DNA of 64,000 nt from Phalacrocorax aristotelis (Eukaryota > Chordata > Aves > Suliformes > Phalacrocoracidae), in NCBI RefSeq assembly GCF_949628215.1, contig NC_134276.1:130882125-130946124 (forward strand), in the 5' to 3' direction. Made by a program: the position numbers and the translations under genes. The notes under the pieces were generated by a model, which saw nothing but the letters and a program-made list of their open reading frames with translations, had not been told where the DNA came from and did no database searches. Positions 11,201-22,445 of this stretch are shown here, one piece after another. Numbering within the stretch: position 1 is the first letter of the stretch; every line of letters begins with the position of its first letter.

Positions 11201-14200
11201 AAAAAAGAACATTTGAAATTAACTTTTAATGAAATCTTAGGCTGCTTGTATTGTACATATACATGTGCTTAAATATACAATATAAATTGTACACTGCTTT
11301 CTGCCTCAATCTTTAGTGGGTAGCAAGTGTCACCACCTCTAGTTATCATCTCATCTCTCCTCTCTCATCACAACCGTGGATAATAAACAAATATACATTC
11401 AAAATAAGCATAACTGAGTGAACTCCATACAATCTCAAACCTAGGTAAGTTACTTGTCACACATCAGTATCCTGCCAATATGAAGTTTGTGGTAAGACAT
11501 GCTGTTTACATGTATCAACACAATTACAATCTACAGTATTTTATTTCAACAATTAAGTCTTTTTTCTACTGCCCTGTATTAAAGAGTCAAGTTTCTGACT
11601 GCATTCAGCAGGCATTGCAAGAACTGTTCTGAGCTGTATGATATTGCCTACGTCACTACGGAAATGAAAAATACAGGCACAATGCCAGAAACTAATTCCT
11701 CTGTACCACTGTTATGCAGTGGGCACTTGATTTCAGATTTGTCTGCTGTCTACTTCCAACCTAATTCTTTAAGATAGTAAGAACTTGTGAAAAAATTCTA
11801 CAGGTCATCCTCCCCTTTAGGAAGGGTAACAGTTAAGTTTTTCAAAACTCCTTTAAGACCAGGAGTGGGGAGGGCCAAGACTTAAATGCTATTGCATAAT
11901 GATTTGGGATTTTCCACTCAATCTTCCCCAAGGGAAGAGGTTAAATTGTTGCTAACCTCCCACTCACTGAACACTTAAGTACATACAACATGTAGTTCAT
12001 TAGCTTACCTTCGCTTCCAACTGGTTGGCAAAAAAGGGGGGGTTGCACATGCAGAAATCGTAAATTATCTCAGATTCTTCTTTCAGTGCATCCATTAGCA
12101 GAGTCTTCTGTGGTACCTTAACCACTAATAGAAAACAGGAATTTGGTCAGTTAGAAACGTCGTATTTTATCTAGCATGCCATTTGCATTTCAGTTTTTCT
12201 TGAAACAATATACTGTATTAAAACTGTACTTTCTAAACAATATCTTGTACAAAAAAAGGTAACAAATATCAGCATGTACATAAAGGTTTAGGTTAAGGAT
12301 TAGCATACGAACAGCTTGTATGTTTATACACAGTAGTTGAATTACATGAGTCTGTTTAAAACAATAGGAACTGCTTGAGTTATACTGAGTTCCCTGATGC
12401 AACTACAAATTCACTTTAAGCCCTTCCAAAAATTAAAAAAAGTGTCAGTTAATCACCCCACAGTCTCCTCAGAGATAAAAGAAATCCCAGCCTAAACAAT
12501 TTTTTTAAAGATAGGGAATTCTAGAATTGTACTCAAGAAAATGTACCGTTTGGCCTTTCTAGAGTGTAAAGCTAAGAAAGAGAAAGACTAAGATAAATCT
12601 ATCTTCACAGAAATTACACTACCCCAAGATCAGCTTTAAATCTAATCTTATAGTAAAACAGAATTTGTGTGTTAGCAATACTATGCATCCTGCACAGGAA
12701 CTGTAGCCTTATACAATTTAGAAGAATCACAACGGAAGAAAAATATTAGAATTCCCTTCTGGACAAGCCTTCTGCTTACTAGGGTCCACCAACTTATTGT
12801 TACCCATCACAAGGATTAAGGCAAACATTCAACATAGATCTCCACTGTCTTTCCCCAAAGACTATGTAATTCCCTTGGAAATTGTGGTCAAGTGCTGTCA
12901 CGCATCTTTGGAGGACCGCAGGAACTCCAGCCCAAGAGCAGGAATTTCAATATGGATGAAGTCCAGTTAAAGCATGTATAAAGCTTATTACAAGCAGGAC
13001 TTCTTGCAGACTTTACCAGTTCTGCAATTCACAGATAATGCATAGAATGAAGGTATAATTAGAATGGAGGCAGAAGGCATGCCTCTCCTCCTAACATTTA
13101 CTACTACAGTTTATCATCATCCTAAGAACACGAAATTGTTATGGTAGCAGGCAATTGCCAAAGTTCAGGTTATATATAGCAAGAATAATACCTAGAACAC
13201 CCACTAACTTTAAGGCCGCAGTCCTGTAAGTCACAAGCATTTCACAGTACAGAAATTTATAGTCAAGGGATAAACAAATTTTAGATGTTATGAGAATAGA
13301 CAGATAGTTCATTTTAAAAATATATTAACGCATTGTTCCCTGTTTCATAAGCTTAAATTTCTAAATTAAACACTTAGCATTTCTCTTTATATTAAGTTGT
13401 TCACATTTAAAATTGCTGACATTAAAGTGTAATGCTTTCTTATCTCTGTAGATGTCTGTTCCCCTGCTCCCCTTGTAACATTAAAAATGGTAAACTAATA
13501 AAATTAGTAATTACTAACTACAGATTACTAAGTACAAATTACTAATTACAATTACACATCACAGTCGAAGCCAAAAGTTCTTCAGACAGGCATCATATAA
13601 GTTGGACTGATGGTTACAGTCTTCCAAGAAATCACATCTCCAGAAGCTGCACCGTGCATGTTTCTGGCACTGAGGTCTAACATAGCAGCTGCTATTGCAC
13701 ACAGAGGAGACATTTACTTATATAAATGCTTTGAAATACCCGGCCCACAGTTATCAGAGTATCTCACTGCCTTTTATGTTAGCAATACCCTTTCCAATTT
13801 TATGGAGGAGAAAAAAAAAAGAAAAAAAGAGGTAAAACAACAGAATTAGTTTTTACAGTAGAGAAAGCAGACGATGGGGCTAAGATGAGCAGAACCCTGC
13901 AAAAAGATTATATTCATCTGAGCAGTAACACATAGTCTATTGTACATACTTTCTAAAATTACTGTAAAGTTACTTAGAAGATGACATCAAAGAACTTGTT
14001 AAATGACACAGCACTGTTGAACCGCATTCCACCTACATAGCAAATTGTTTAATTAACAGTATGTGATTTTATTTGGAAATGAGAAAGCAAATAGAACAAA
14101 CAGGAAGCAAACAATGTAATAATCATGTCACAGAGCAATCCTAAATTACCTTGCAAGTAGTTTGAAAACTTCCAGAGCCCAAGCTGTTGAAAATCTCTTA

Positions 14201-17200
14201 GCCTACCATTACATCAGGGTGCTGATTTTTTTTTTAATTTTTTTTTTTTTAATACCAGCAGACAAATTCTGGCCATTTTCCCATTCCAGTAAGAGAGATG
14301 CACAACTCAGAACACCATGTAATTTTTTTAGCATTTACAGTCAATCTCGAGGTTTATCAGCTTCTGTTCTGCACATATAGAAGAAACTCCCTTTGAAAGA
14401 AGGTTACTGCAAACAGTATTTCACGTTCAGCCAGAAAACATTACTTCATTTTTCTCTGGGAAGAAAGAAGCTATGATGCAATTAGTAAATCATCACCACA
14501 TTATTGCTGACTATCACTGATTTGTTTTTCCATTGAAGTTAGAAGAACAAAGGCTAGATTCCAACATGATCTCCAAATGAAGCTATTTGGCAAAAATTTC
14601 AAGACAGACTCTTAGACCACAACAAAAATAATTATTTTTTTTAATTAAAAAAAACAGAGGTACAGAAGGATTTCTAATCTGACTCCAAAATGCCTTGCTA
14701 CACAAGCTACTAGCTACAGGAGCATACTCAGCTCTAGCTAAACAACTCAGGCCCAGAGTTAAAAAGTGGTAGGGTGGATCATTCCCAGGTAGCCTCTGGC
14801 TACAGGTACCACAAGTGGTACTCCCTTGCCCATGGCTCTGCCCACCAGCAGTCAGTCATTTACTCCAGTTTATCACATTTGGCACTACAGTTTCACATGA
14901 GGCATCTTCCTTTGCCAGAGGTTTTTCCAGTATAATGAAACACCACCACACCACTAAATATCCCAACGATCACAGGAGTAACAGAAAACTGTCATTGTTC
15001 TTCACGTCAAGTTCTGGATCCTCAAAACTGATGTGGAAGACAGACCACTTTGGCAAAAAGGATACTTCCAAAATCCAGCAGAAGTTAAGTTTTTATTTCA
15101 GAGCTGAATAACAGACCTGCTTTTTAGCATATACTGAGTTCCCACAGAAAATTTTCCAAGATCCTCCACAGACCAAGTCTGGCATACACAGGCACTGTTA
15201 GGACCTAATTCAGAAATGAGGACGAAGGACACTGTCTGTACAAGACACAAATATGTAGCAGTGTCATGCAAATTATCTGAAAACACCCCAGGTCTCCTAG
15301 CAGCAGAAACAGCACGAACTCTAAGACATAACTCTAAGAAATAACTTCAGTAACAGACAAAAAAAAAAAATGGAGAGAGGAAAACCACCCAGGGGGAAGT
15401 TTGACTTTTAGATTTTTGTACAGATGAGTAGTTCTCTATCCACACATCCCGTTCTTAGCATGCGCAGACCTTAGTAAACATTCTGCTTCAGTAAAAACAA
15501 CTGAGCATGTATTTGGCAGGTATACTGATTCTGATATGCCACTGAACATAGCAAAAATACATCACAACATTTGTATGCTATTAAATATCTTATTACGTCA
15601 TACCTTTTATAAGATCAGACAAGTTATTCTGTTCCACATTCTTCTTGGCATAATTGAAGCACATATCATCCACTTCGGTTGCAAGAAAGTACCAGCCATT
15701 CAACGTTGCTCCAAGTAATGGGTATATGCATGATGCCCCTGTCCCTGCAGAAGTGAAAAGCCATGAGAAAGGCAAAACAAGTCTCTGGTGGTGTAAGCAG
15801 TGTGGCTGTTAACTATGTACTTTTTACAAGACAAAGAACTAATTTCAAGAAAATATTGATTACTGATCATCTACGACTCAGTTCTTAGGTGAACTTTATT
15901 TTCTTAATTTGAAATACAGCATTGTCAAACGTGCACTTCTAATAAAATAATTTAATAATCTGGAATACATTTTCTGGTAAATTATCAACTTTTTAAGCTT
16001 TTTTTTTCCCATATGACAGTGACTAATTTATATAATGAAAGCCAAATATATTCTGGTTTTACTATCACAAATATATTTTTCTCCTGCATTTGTCTTTTAT
16101 CTACCACAAATAATTTACTTTAACGCATACAGCAACAACAAAAAAAACCCACAAACAAACAAACACCACACAAACAAAACCATTTCTGTTCCATCAGACT
16201 GTGTTTCCCTAATGCCCAAAACGATCAAAGAAACAGAGGTTTCAGTTAAGGTATCTAAAAAAGATAGCCAGATGGATAAAAACTTGCTAACAAAGAGAAA
16301 TATATGCTAGCACAAAATAATTCGTTCTCGTAATTATGGCATATCTAGGTGATCAGATCACCAAATGATAGTCAAATTTAGGATTAAAGTGAATGGATAC
16401 AAGAAAGGGAAAGATATCTCACCACCACAAAACTTGAATTCAGAGATACATGGAGAGTCTACTGTTACACTGACTTACTGAAACACAAATAACAATGTCT
16501 GCAGTATGCAAAAGCATGCACTTATTTCCAGCACTCCTGTAATGTTCCTCTTAGATGACTTACTGCTTTCCCAGAGTTGGAACATCAGTGCTCACTGCAA
16601 ATTCAAAGTGAAGATTTTTCAATATTTGGAGGACTTAAAGGATCTGTCTCTTCTACCTAGACACCTACCATGATGAAGTTCTTCAAAATGGTTTTTGAAA
16701 ATGTAATCTCATATCAAACGCACATAAGCTGGCTAACAAGTTTAAACATTACGCAACGAAAGCAGCTGTGCACGTACCACCTGATGATATAAACCTTGTA
16801 TCCATCACAAATTCAGCTAAAAATGCAAGTCAGTAAATTTCAGATGAAAAATTCGATTGGGAAAAAAAAATCATGCTAGCAAACACCAAGAAAACAGTAG
16901 TGAAAAAACTGGCATGGTAACTGAGACTACTGAACCCAAGCTTTGAAGTCAGTAACTTTAAAGTTTCAATGTCAAGCATTAAAACACAAGTTAGAAAGGA
17001 AATTCCAGCTTCTCTCAATTTCATTATGAGTTTGCTTCAGCACAAAACAATCTTCAGAGCAAGCCTTTGAAATCATAAAGGAAGATTCTATTGTCAAAAA
17101 TAAAGAGGTGAACTAAATTCAAATGTACCATCACAGGTACTTTTTAAAGATCATCATATCGAATCACCAAAGATTTGGAATCCAAATGCCAATTTTATTA

Positions 17201-18641
17201 TCTGTATGTGAATATAATTCTTTGTTTCTACAGAGATTGCCTTTTTTATTTCTAATGAAAACCGAATTATGTGCAGCAGTGTACATCTTATAAATTCACA
17301 TCTCTACTGAATAACCGTTTACTTTAATCTACTGCTTCACCAAGATATTATCCAAATATTGTCCAATAATCCAGATATTGAAATTGAACAAGCTGCAATG
17401 CTCCTAGGCATATGCACTGGACAATATCATCAATCTCTGGATGCTTAGTCCAGTTTAAAAAATATTTTGTTTTCGACAATATACAGGAAATCTTTGACCA
17501 TCTACAATCAAAGGGCAGCTTTGCTAGCATTGGCCTTTTCTTCTAATTAAGCCTCTTGTACAATCTAGCTTGTGAAAATATCTGCCTTTATGAAAATCAA
17601 AGTTTAAAAGAGACAGATCATCCATCTGTCAAACACACCTGACACCACAGAAAAAACTTTATTAAAAGGAACGCTAGAAAATATTGCTATACAATTCACA
17701 AACTCTCTTGTGCAGACACCCAAAAGCAAAATTAATAGACTACTAATATATCAGAATTCGCTACTTAGAAGATTGGGAAGGAATGCCTTTTTTATTATCT
17801 CCTTTAGAATGACATTTTTGCCTGCATTACTAGCAGCAAATTTTTGTATATCATGCAGAGCTGCACTCAAGAGAATTCAAGGCCACAAAAAAGCCAAATT
17901 ATTGCCTACTACAGTTGTTCTTGCGCTGATGCAGAGAAACCCTACCCATCAAGAAGCCGAATGAAATACCATGGTGAGCACATTACAGATTTTTTTTGTT
18001 TCTCAAACTTCACGTTTCTCTATGGACACGTAACGAATTTTATCAGCTAGTTTCACTGACAACAAATACCGAATTGAACGTTTTGCCTTTCCAAGTACCT
18101 ATGTCGATGCCTCGCCTAAGGACTTGCTTCTCAGCATCCTGGTGGCCTATGAGATCCTCCACCCAGTGGATGTAGTTCAGCCTCAAGGGAACGGTAGGAA
18201 TAAGCCTTTCCACGGGGATGTCAATCGTAAGCCCAAAATCCTCCTTCAGGAGGGTACACGTCAGAGCTCTCACCGCCTCAGGGTCCTTGAAATTTAGGCT
18301 GAAAAGTAAAAGGGAGGGTTATGGGTGCCAGCGCCCCCTCGCTCGCCACACCCCGGGGGCGGACACAGACACACAGGCACACGGCACTCGGGAGGCGGCG
18401 GGAACCACCGCGCAGCCCCCGGAGGCGGCCTGGCCTGGCCTAGCCTACCCCGCCAGACCTCACGACACGTCCGTCCGTCCCCCCGCCTCCACCGGCCGCC
18501 GCGCGGGCCCTACCTCACCCTGCCGGCAAGGGTGGTGTGCACGTGCTGCTGGAAGGCGGGGTACTTGGCGGCCAGGTAGGCAAAGTCGGGCGGTTTGTCC
18601 TTGTACCGGTTGCGCGCGTGCATGGACTTATTGAGGGCCAT
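4354..18641 (-). CDS. METTL16: METTL16, RNA N6-adenosine methyltransferase (complete, 9 coding exons, 559 aa)
   Basis: METTL16 methylates adenosine in U6 snRNA and in MAT2A mRNA hairpins, tying SAM levels to MAT2A splicing and stability. The joined exons give 559 residues, close to human (562). Seen directly: the N-terminus MALNKSMHARNRYKDKPPDF, the SAM-binding GIDIGTGAS (around residue 110), the K-loop lysine (residue 163), the catalytic NPPF at 184-187 (same numbering as human), the HTEFCQGRTMRWALAWSF block, and a C-terminus ending MHWVEGQNRDLMNQLCTYLR. The last exon has the two conserved VCR segments separated by a poorly conserved Glu/Ser-rich linker. The start ATG (18641) has a GCC-ATG-G context inside a CpG island. 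All introns are GT-AG and phases join perfectly. Exon coordinates are in the block entries. Confidence 0.97.
6135..8091 (-). CDS. METTL16: METTL16 coding exons 6-7
   Basis: Exon 6 is 8022-8091 (70 nt, WYSCMLGKKCSLAPLKEELR). Exon 7 is 6135-6224 (90 nt, VPKVTHTEFCQGRTMRWALA). They complete the methyltransferase fold. The 1.8 kb intron between them has only spurious ORFs. Confidence 0.95.
11051..15744 (-). CDS. METTL16: METTL16 coding exons 3-5 (catalytic core)
   Basis: Exon 3 is 15604-15744 (141 nt), encoding TGASCIYPLLGATLNGWYFL and following residues. Exon 4 is 12009-12124 (116 nt), carrying the K-loop and the NPPF catalytic motif. Exon 5 is 11051-11193 (143 nt), encoding the ITEIMAEGGELEFVKRIIHD block. 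Introns of 2.3 kb (intron 2), 3.5 kb (intron 3) and 0.8 kb (intron 4) hold no further recognisable exon. A 14-bp palindrome, TTAGTAATTACTAA, lies at 13504-13517 in intron 3. Confidence 0.95.
18099..18641 (-). CDS. METTL16: METTL16 coding exons 1-2
   Basis: Exon 1 is 18514-18641 (128 nt, donor AG|GTAGGG). Exon 2 is 18099-18298 (200 nt, acceptor TTTTCAG, donor ATAG|GTACTT). Together they encode residues 1-110, including the RNA-binding N-terminal module and the start of the SAM-binding loop. The intron between them is only about 215 bp and very GC-rich. Confidence 0.96.
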
Positions 18642-18920
18642 GGCGGGCGGTAAGGTGAGGGAGGGAAGCACCGGCAGTGCCGGTGTACGGGCCTTCCCCG
18701 CTGCCCCCCGCCACGCCACAGCCGCCCGCCCCGGCCCCAGTTCCCGCTCCCGGCGCGCACCGCGGCCCCTTGGGGCGTACCAAGGCGCACCAGGCGGCGG
18801 GGGAGGCGGGCGCCGCCCCGCTCAGACCATCACCCAGTGCCGTGACAGGGGAGCAGCCGGTGACAGCTGCCGAGGTGGAATCGGCCGCGGGCGGGGGGGG
18901 GCTACCAACGTATTTTATAG
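18300..18920 (-). promoter_or_regulatory. METTL16: METTL16 CpG-island promoter
   Basis: A GC- and CpG-dense block that surrounds METTL16 exon 1 and its first intron and ends abruptly near 18910 in AT-rich sequence. No TATA box stands at a fitting distance, which agrees with a dispersed housekeeping-type promoter. The exact transcription start cannot be read from sequence. Confidence 0.8.
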
Positions 18921-20068
18921 TATTTTATGTTTTATATACTGGCGTCATCGCTTCAAAACTAGATATTCAATGGTTAATAAAGGCAAATTGAAACTAAAAC
19001 TACGTAAACAGCCTGAAGTTCCGTTTCTGCCAGCTCCTCTCTCCAGGCTCAGATTCAGCAGCGTGAGGAGCCTCTGCTTTCATGTTCACACGTTATTACC
19101 TGCCCAAGTCACCTCCGTTACCTCGAGGAGATCTTCAACATTCTCTGAAATGCCTCATAGTCACGGATTTCTGTTTTAAGTGGTGCATGAAGTCACTGAT
19201 GACCCAGCAGGGGCCCACCGCTTGTGGCTTACCTTGAACAGCAAACTTTAAAATACCTGGATTTAAAACGATGGATTACACAGTTCAATTGGGGGGGGGG
19301 GGGGGGGGCAAAAGGTCTTCAGGTATGATACCTGGAGAAATTTCTGAGAATTTCCCCAGTTTAAGCAGTTTCACATCTAGAACACATACTTCTAGTATTT
19401 ACCATACTGCTGCGCTTGTTGAACATAAATTACAGAATAAAGTGTATTACGAGGAGCTAGTAGGAGATAGTATGTAGGCATAGCGAAACAAAGCCTCAAA
19501 CTGGGACTTAAAACTGACTTAAACTCCTGGCTTTGCCACTGACTGCTGTGAACTTGGACTCTTTTCACTTCCAAGTTTCAAGCTTGCACACCAGTAGAGT
19601 GGAAACGGTCCTCACTGCCTTAACACAGTACTTTTTGTCTGAGGAACCAAACCTGCCTCTAAGGTTAGCATTAAAGTATAATCTAGTATTATTCTTTTAT
19701 TTAAAGATATTTACCTCTTTAAAAAGCCCAAAACAAATCAAAATTACTCATTGTATGTTGTTTAAAAATTCACTTTAAATATGCTAGCATCACCTTTGAC
19801 TCTTGAATATCTGAGAAGACCTACAACTGAATTTCATTTCGGTCCTACTTCCTGCCCTCAGACAGCTTCCTGTGGCTTGAGGGCACCTAAGCTTTACATA
19901 CTGAAGTTCATAGAACATGTTTGGTTTTGTTTTTTCTTTTTAAATTTCATCTACCCACCCACTCTTGCAGCCCACTCTTGGAAGTTATTCCCCTTTGTCT
20001 GCCCCCACCTACAGAAAATAACTTCATAAGGACAAAACCAGAATGGAGGCAGAGGTAAAAATATGAAT
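18921..20068. other. Intergenic stretch between TNFRSF1A and METTL16
   Basis: No exon, RNA gene or repeat family was recognised. It contains a run of 18 G (19291-19308). It separates two genes on the same strand, so it must hold the TNFRSF1A termination region and distal METTL16 promoter sequence. Confidence 0.5.
19291..19308 (+). repeat. Homopolymer run of 18 G
   Basis: Uninterrupted G18 on the plus strand. On the transcribed sense of both flanking minus-strand genes it reads as C18. Such runs are length-variable and can form quadruplexes; the exact length could also be an assembly uncertainty. Confidence 0.9.
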
Positions 20069-20074
20069 TTTAAT
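20069..20074 (-). terminator. TNFRSF1A: Candidate poly(A) signal of TNFRSF1A (ATTAAA)
   Basis: Minus-strand ATTAAA about 1.35 kb past the TNFRSF1A stop codon, followed by a U/G-rich stretch around 20030-20040. No canonical AATAAA was noticed closer to the stop. This is only a candidate. Confidence 0.35.
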
Positions 20075-21424
20075 TCAGAATATTAGTGTATTTACAATAG
20101 AAAGTTTCTCTCTTTCTGGTCAAAAAATGAGAGAGAAAAAAAATCCACGTTACAAATGTGTGGACAGGTGCAGGCAAAGTGATTTTTGCTACTTCTTCAC
20201 CCGTGGGAACACCCATGGGAAAGCGATGGTGAGAGCCTCAAGATGGTACCAAATGGCTCTCACACCCAAGTAGCCATCACAGAACGCAGTCCAGGAAGTA
20301 GTGTGAAGTTATTCAACAGTTGCTAAAAAATATGTATATACATACAATATATATGTACACATACACAGTCCCATTTGCAGTTTAACCAGATTCAGCAAAT
20401 CGTTCATAGGTACATAAGCAGGTAGACACAAGCCTACTGACCCGTGTGCAAGCACAGATTTGCAGAGGCACTCATGCTACTGGGTACACAGGTACCTTCT
20501 CAGCCAGACGCACGCATTCCTTTCCCCTCTGCGCTTGGACAAACATGCAGAGGCAGGTGTTTTGTTAATGCTACTTACATGGTTCCTAGGTACAAGAAAA
20601 AACTTGGAGGAAAAAAAAAAGCACCAACCCTCTCATCTGACTCACTGGATTGGAATCCTTATTCCTTTTGAACCTGAGGGAAATGGGGGTGTGGAAAGGA
20701 AAAGATAACATCCTTCTGGTTCTCACGGAGCCACTGAATCCTCATTCCTCTTGCACCTGAGGGAAATGGGGGCGTAGAAATGGTAACATCCTCCCGTTTC
20801 TCATGGAGCCACCGCTCCTGAATCTCCATGACTCTTTTGCCAGAGCGATAACTAGTTGATACCGAAAGGGGGCAATCCTCTCCTGCTCCCAGAAATAGGC
20901 ACGTCCTTCCACCACCTCCCTTGAGTCAGATATAGCTATCAAAAGGCTGCAATGTGAGCCAGTTCAACTGTCTGATCTCGCACAAAAAAAAGATCTGCAA
21001 AAAGTGAGCAAGGACTTTACCATCTGGACAGCCAGCTTAACCAAGTCACCCTACAATTTTATCCACTGCATGATGGGTGGAGCACCTGCTTCAGCAACAA
21101 CTTGTCCGTAGAGTACACGATCTACCAAGTCACTCTGAGCTCCTGTTTTCATCTTGGTTAGAGTCCACACACCACTTCCTTTATAAGGTGCTTTCCCTCT
21201 TTGTGAAAGGAGTTGTTACAGAGGCCTGTGTCAGTTTAGAAATGCTGAAGTACACAGTGGTTGAGAAGGAAACCTCAGCCTTCCCCCAGGATCATCTGCT
21301 GCTGTCTCCAACAAAACCAGTTATGCAGTATTAGTAAGATAGGGAGGTACGGGAAAAGGAAGACAGGAAAGGGAGGGACCTATGATCCTCTCTTAACAGC
21401 AAGGGCAACCAAAGCAGGAACAGA
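20075..21424 (-). other. TNFRSF1A: Probable TNFRSF1A 3' UTR
   Basis: Non-coding sequence downstream of the TNFRSF1A stop up to the candidate poly(A) signal. It contains a tandem duplication (20653-20819). No other gene is visible. The 3' UTR extent is inferred. Confidence 0.5.
20653..20819. repeat. Two-copy tandem repeat, units of about 83 and 84 bp
   Basis: Unit 1 is 20653-20735 and unit 2 is 20736-20819. Both start GAATCC, share CCTGAGGGAAATGGGGG in the middle and end with GGAGCCAC followed by a few bases. They differ at scattered positions and by small indels, so the duplication is not recent. A weaker third start, GAATCTCCATGACTC, follows from 20820. Confidence 0.85.
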
Positions 21425-22445
21425 TTAAAGACGGCTATGGAGGCTGCAAGGTTGCACAGAGTTCTGGTTTAGCAAAGCCTCTTGAACAGCTTCGCTGCAG
21501 CCACTCAGCTCCATCTGGTTGAGGACACAGCTGATGTGCTCCACAGTTGCAGCGTGACCCATCTGCAGTTTCCACAGTCTAAGCATTTCATACTGGGCAT
21601 CTCGTAAACGTCGATGCTCCATCTCAATTCGCTCTAGATCATAGTCACTCAAACCGAGACGCCTCACAAACTCTTTCCACCGAGATGGCGGTACGTGATC
21701 CACCACAGTGTAGAGAATAGCAGGATCTGTGAAAAGAGAAGAAATAAAGTGTGAGAACCAGGATTCTGCAGCCTCAAGGAGAACGTGAATAATCCAGTGC
21801 CAGATGATGCCTTGGGATCATGCATTGCCCCCTCCTGTTCAGGTCTTCTACAAAGTAGTCACACAGACTTGTGTGATGCCCAGACATGCTCTTATCCCTC
21901 AAAAAGAAATGGGAATGCTTCCATATGCTGTTGTGTAAGGTTATGAGCAGAGCCAAGCACACATGCTTACGGCCTTGCTGCCACACATTCCTGCCAAATT
22001 AATGCCTCTGGGTCAACGTCCCAGAGGCATTAAGACTGAGAGCGTGTCACCACATACAACAGTCCATTTTGCCGGTAAGGAAAAAGGGTCAACAGAAGGG
22101 CCTTGTGGAAATGTTTAGCATATACAGGCTCACAGGCTCTGGGCATTGTACTGTGCCACGCATGAAGTACACACGCAGGTCATGCACACCTAGTAGGGTC
22201 TGTCCAACATCCTCCTGGCCGCATCTGCATAATCAGGTTCTCATTTGCCTGGGAAAGGAGGGAAGGATGGGGCAGATTCACTTACTGTCTGGAAGCTGTG
22301 TCCTTCTCGCAGGTCTGACGCAGTCCGGTAACTCCTGTGAACTTTGCAGCAGAGGTGCAGGTGGAGGTGCTGCATTCACTGACAATTCTGCTTCCTTCTG
22401 AGACTCGGGAACAAGGGTGGAAATTTCACTTCTTTTTACTTCAAC
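21425..22445 (-). CDS. TNFRSF1A: TNFRSF1A coding exons 9-10 (linker and death domain)
   Basis: Exon 9 is 22286-22445 (160 nt), a Pro/Glu/Ser-rich cytoplasmic linker starting [16 protein letters not shown]. Exon 10 is 21425-21726 (302 nt), holding the whole death domain with [29 protein letters not shown] and [17 protein letters not shown], then the stop. Confidence 0.96.

Noticed and set aside
13504-13517. 14-bp palindrome TTAGTAATTACTAA in METTL16 intron 3
   Set aside because: Embedded in AT-rich sequence with similar motifs around it; likely chance.
22020-22033. Hairpin in TNFRSF1A intron 9 as a microRNA
   Set aside because: A 14-bp stem is too short for a microRNA precursor and flanking bases do not extend the pairing.
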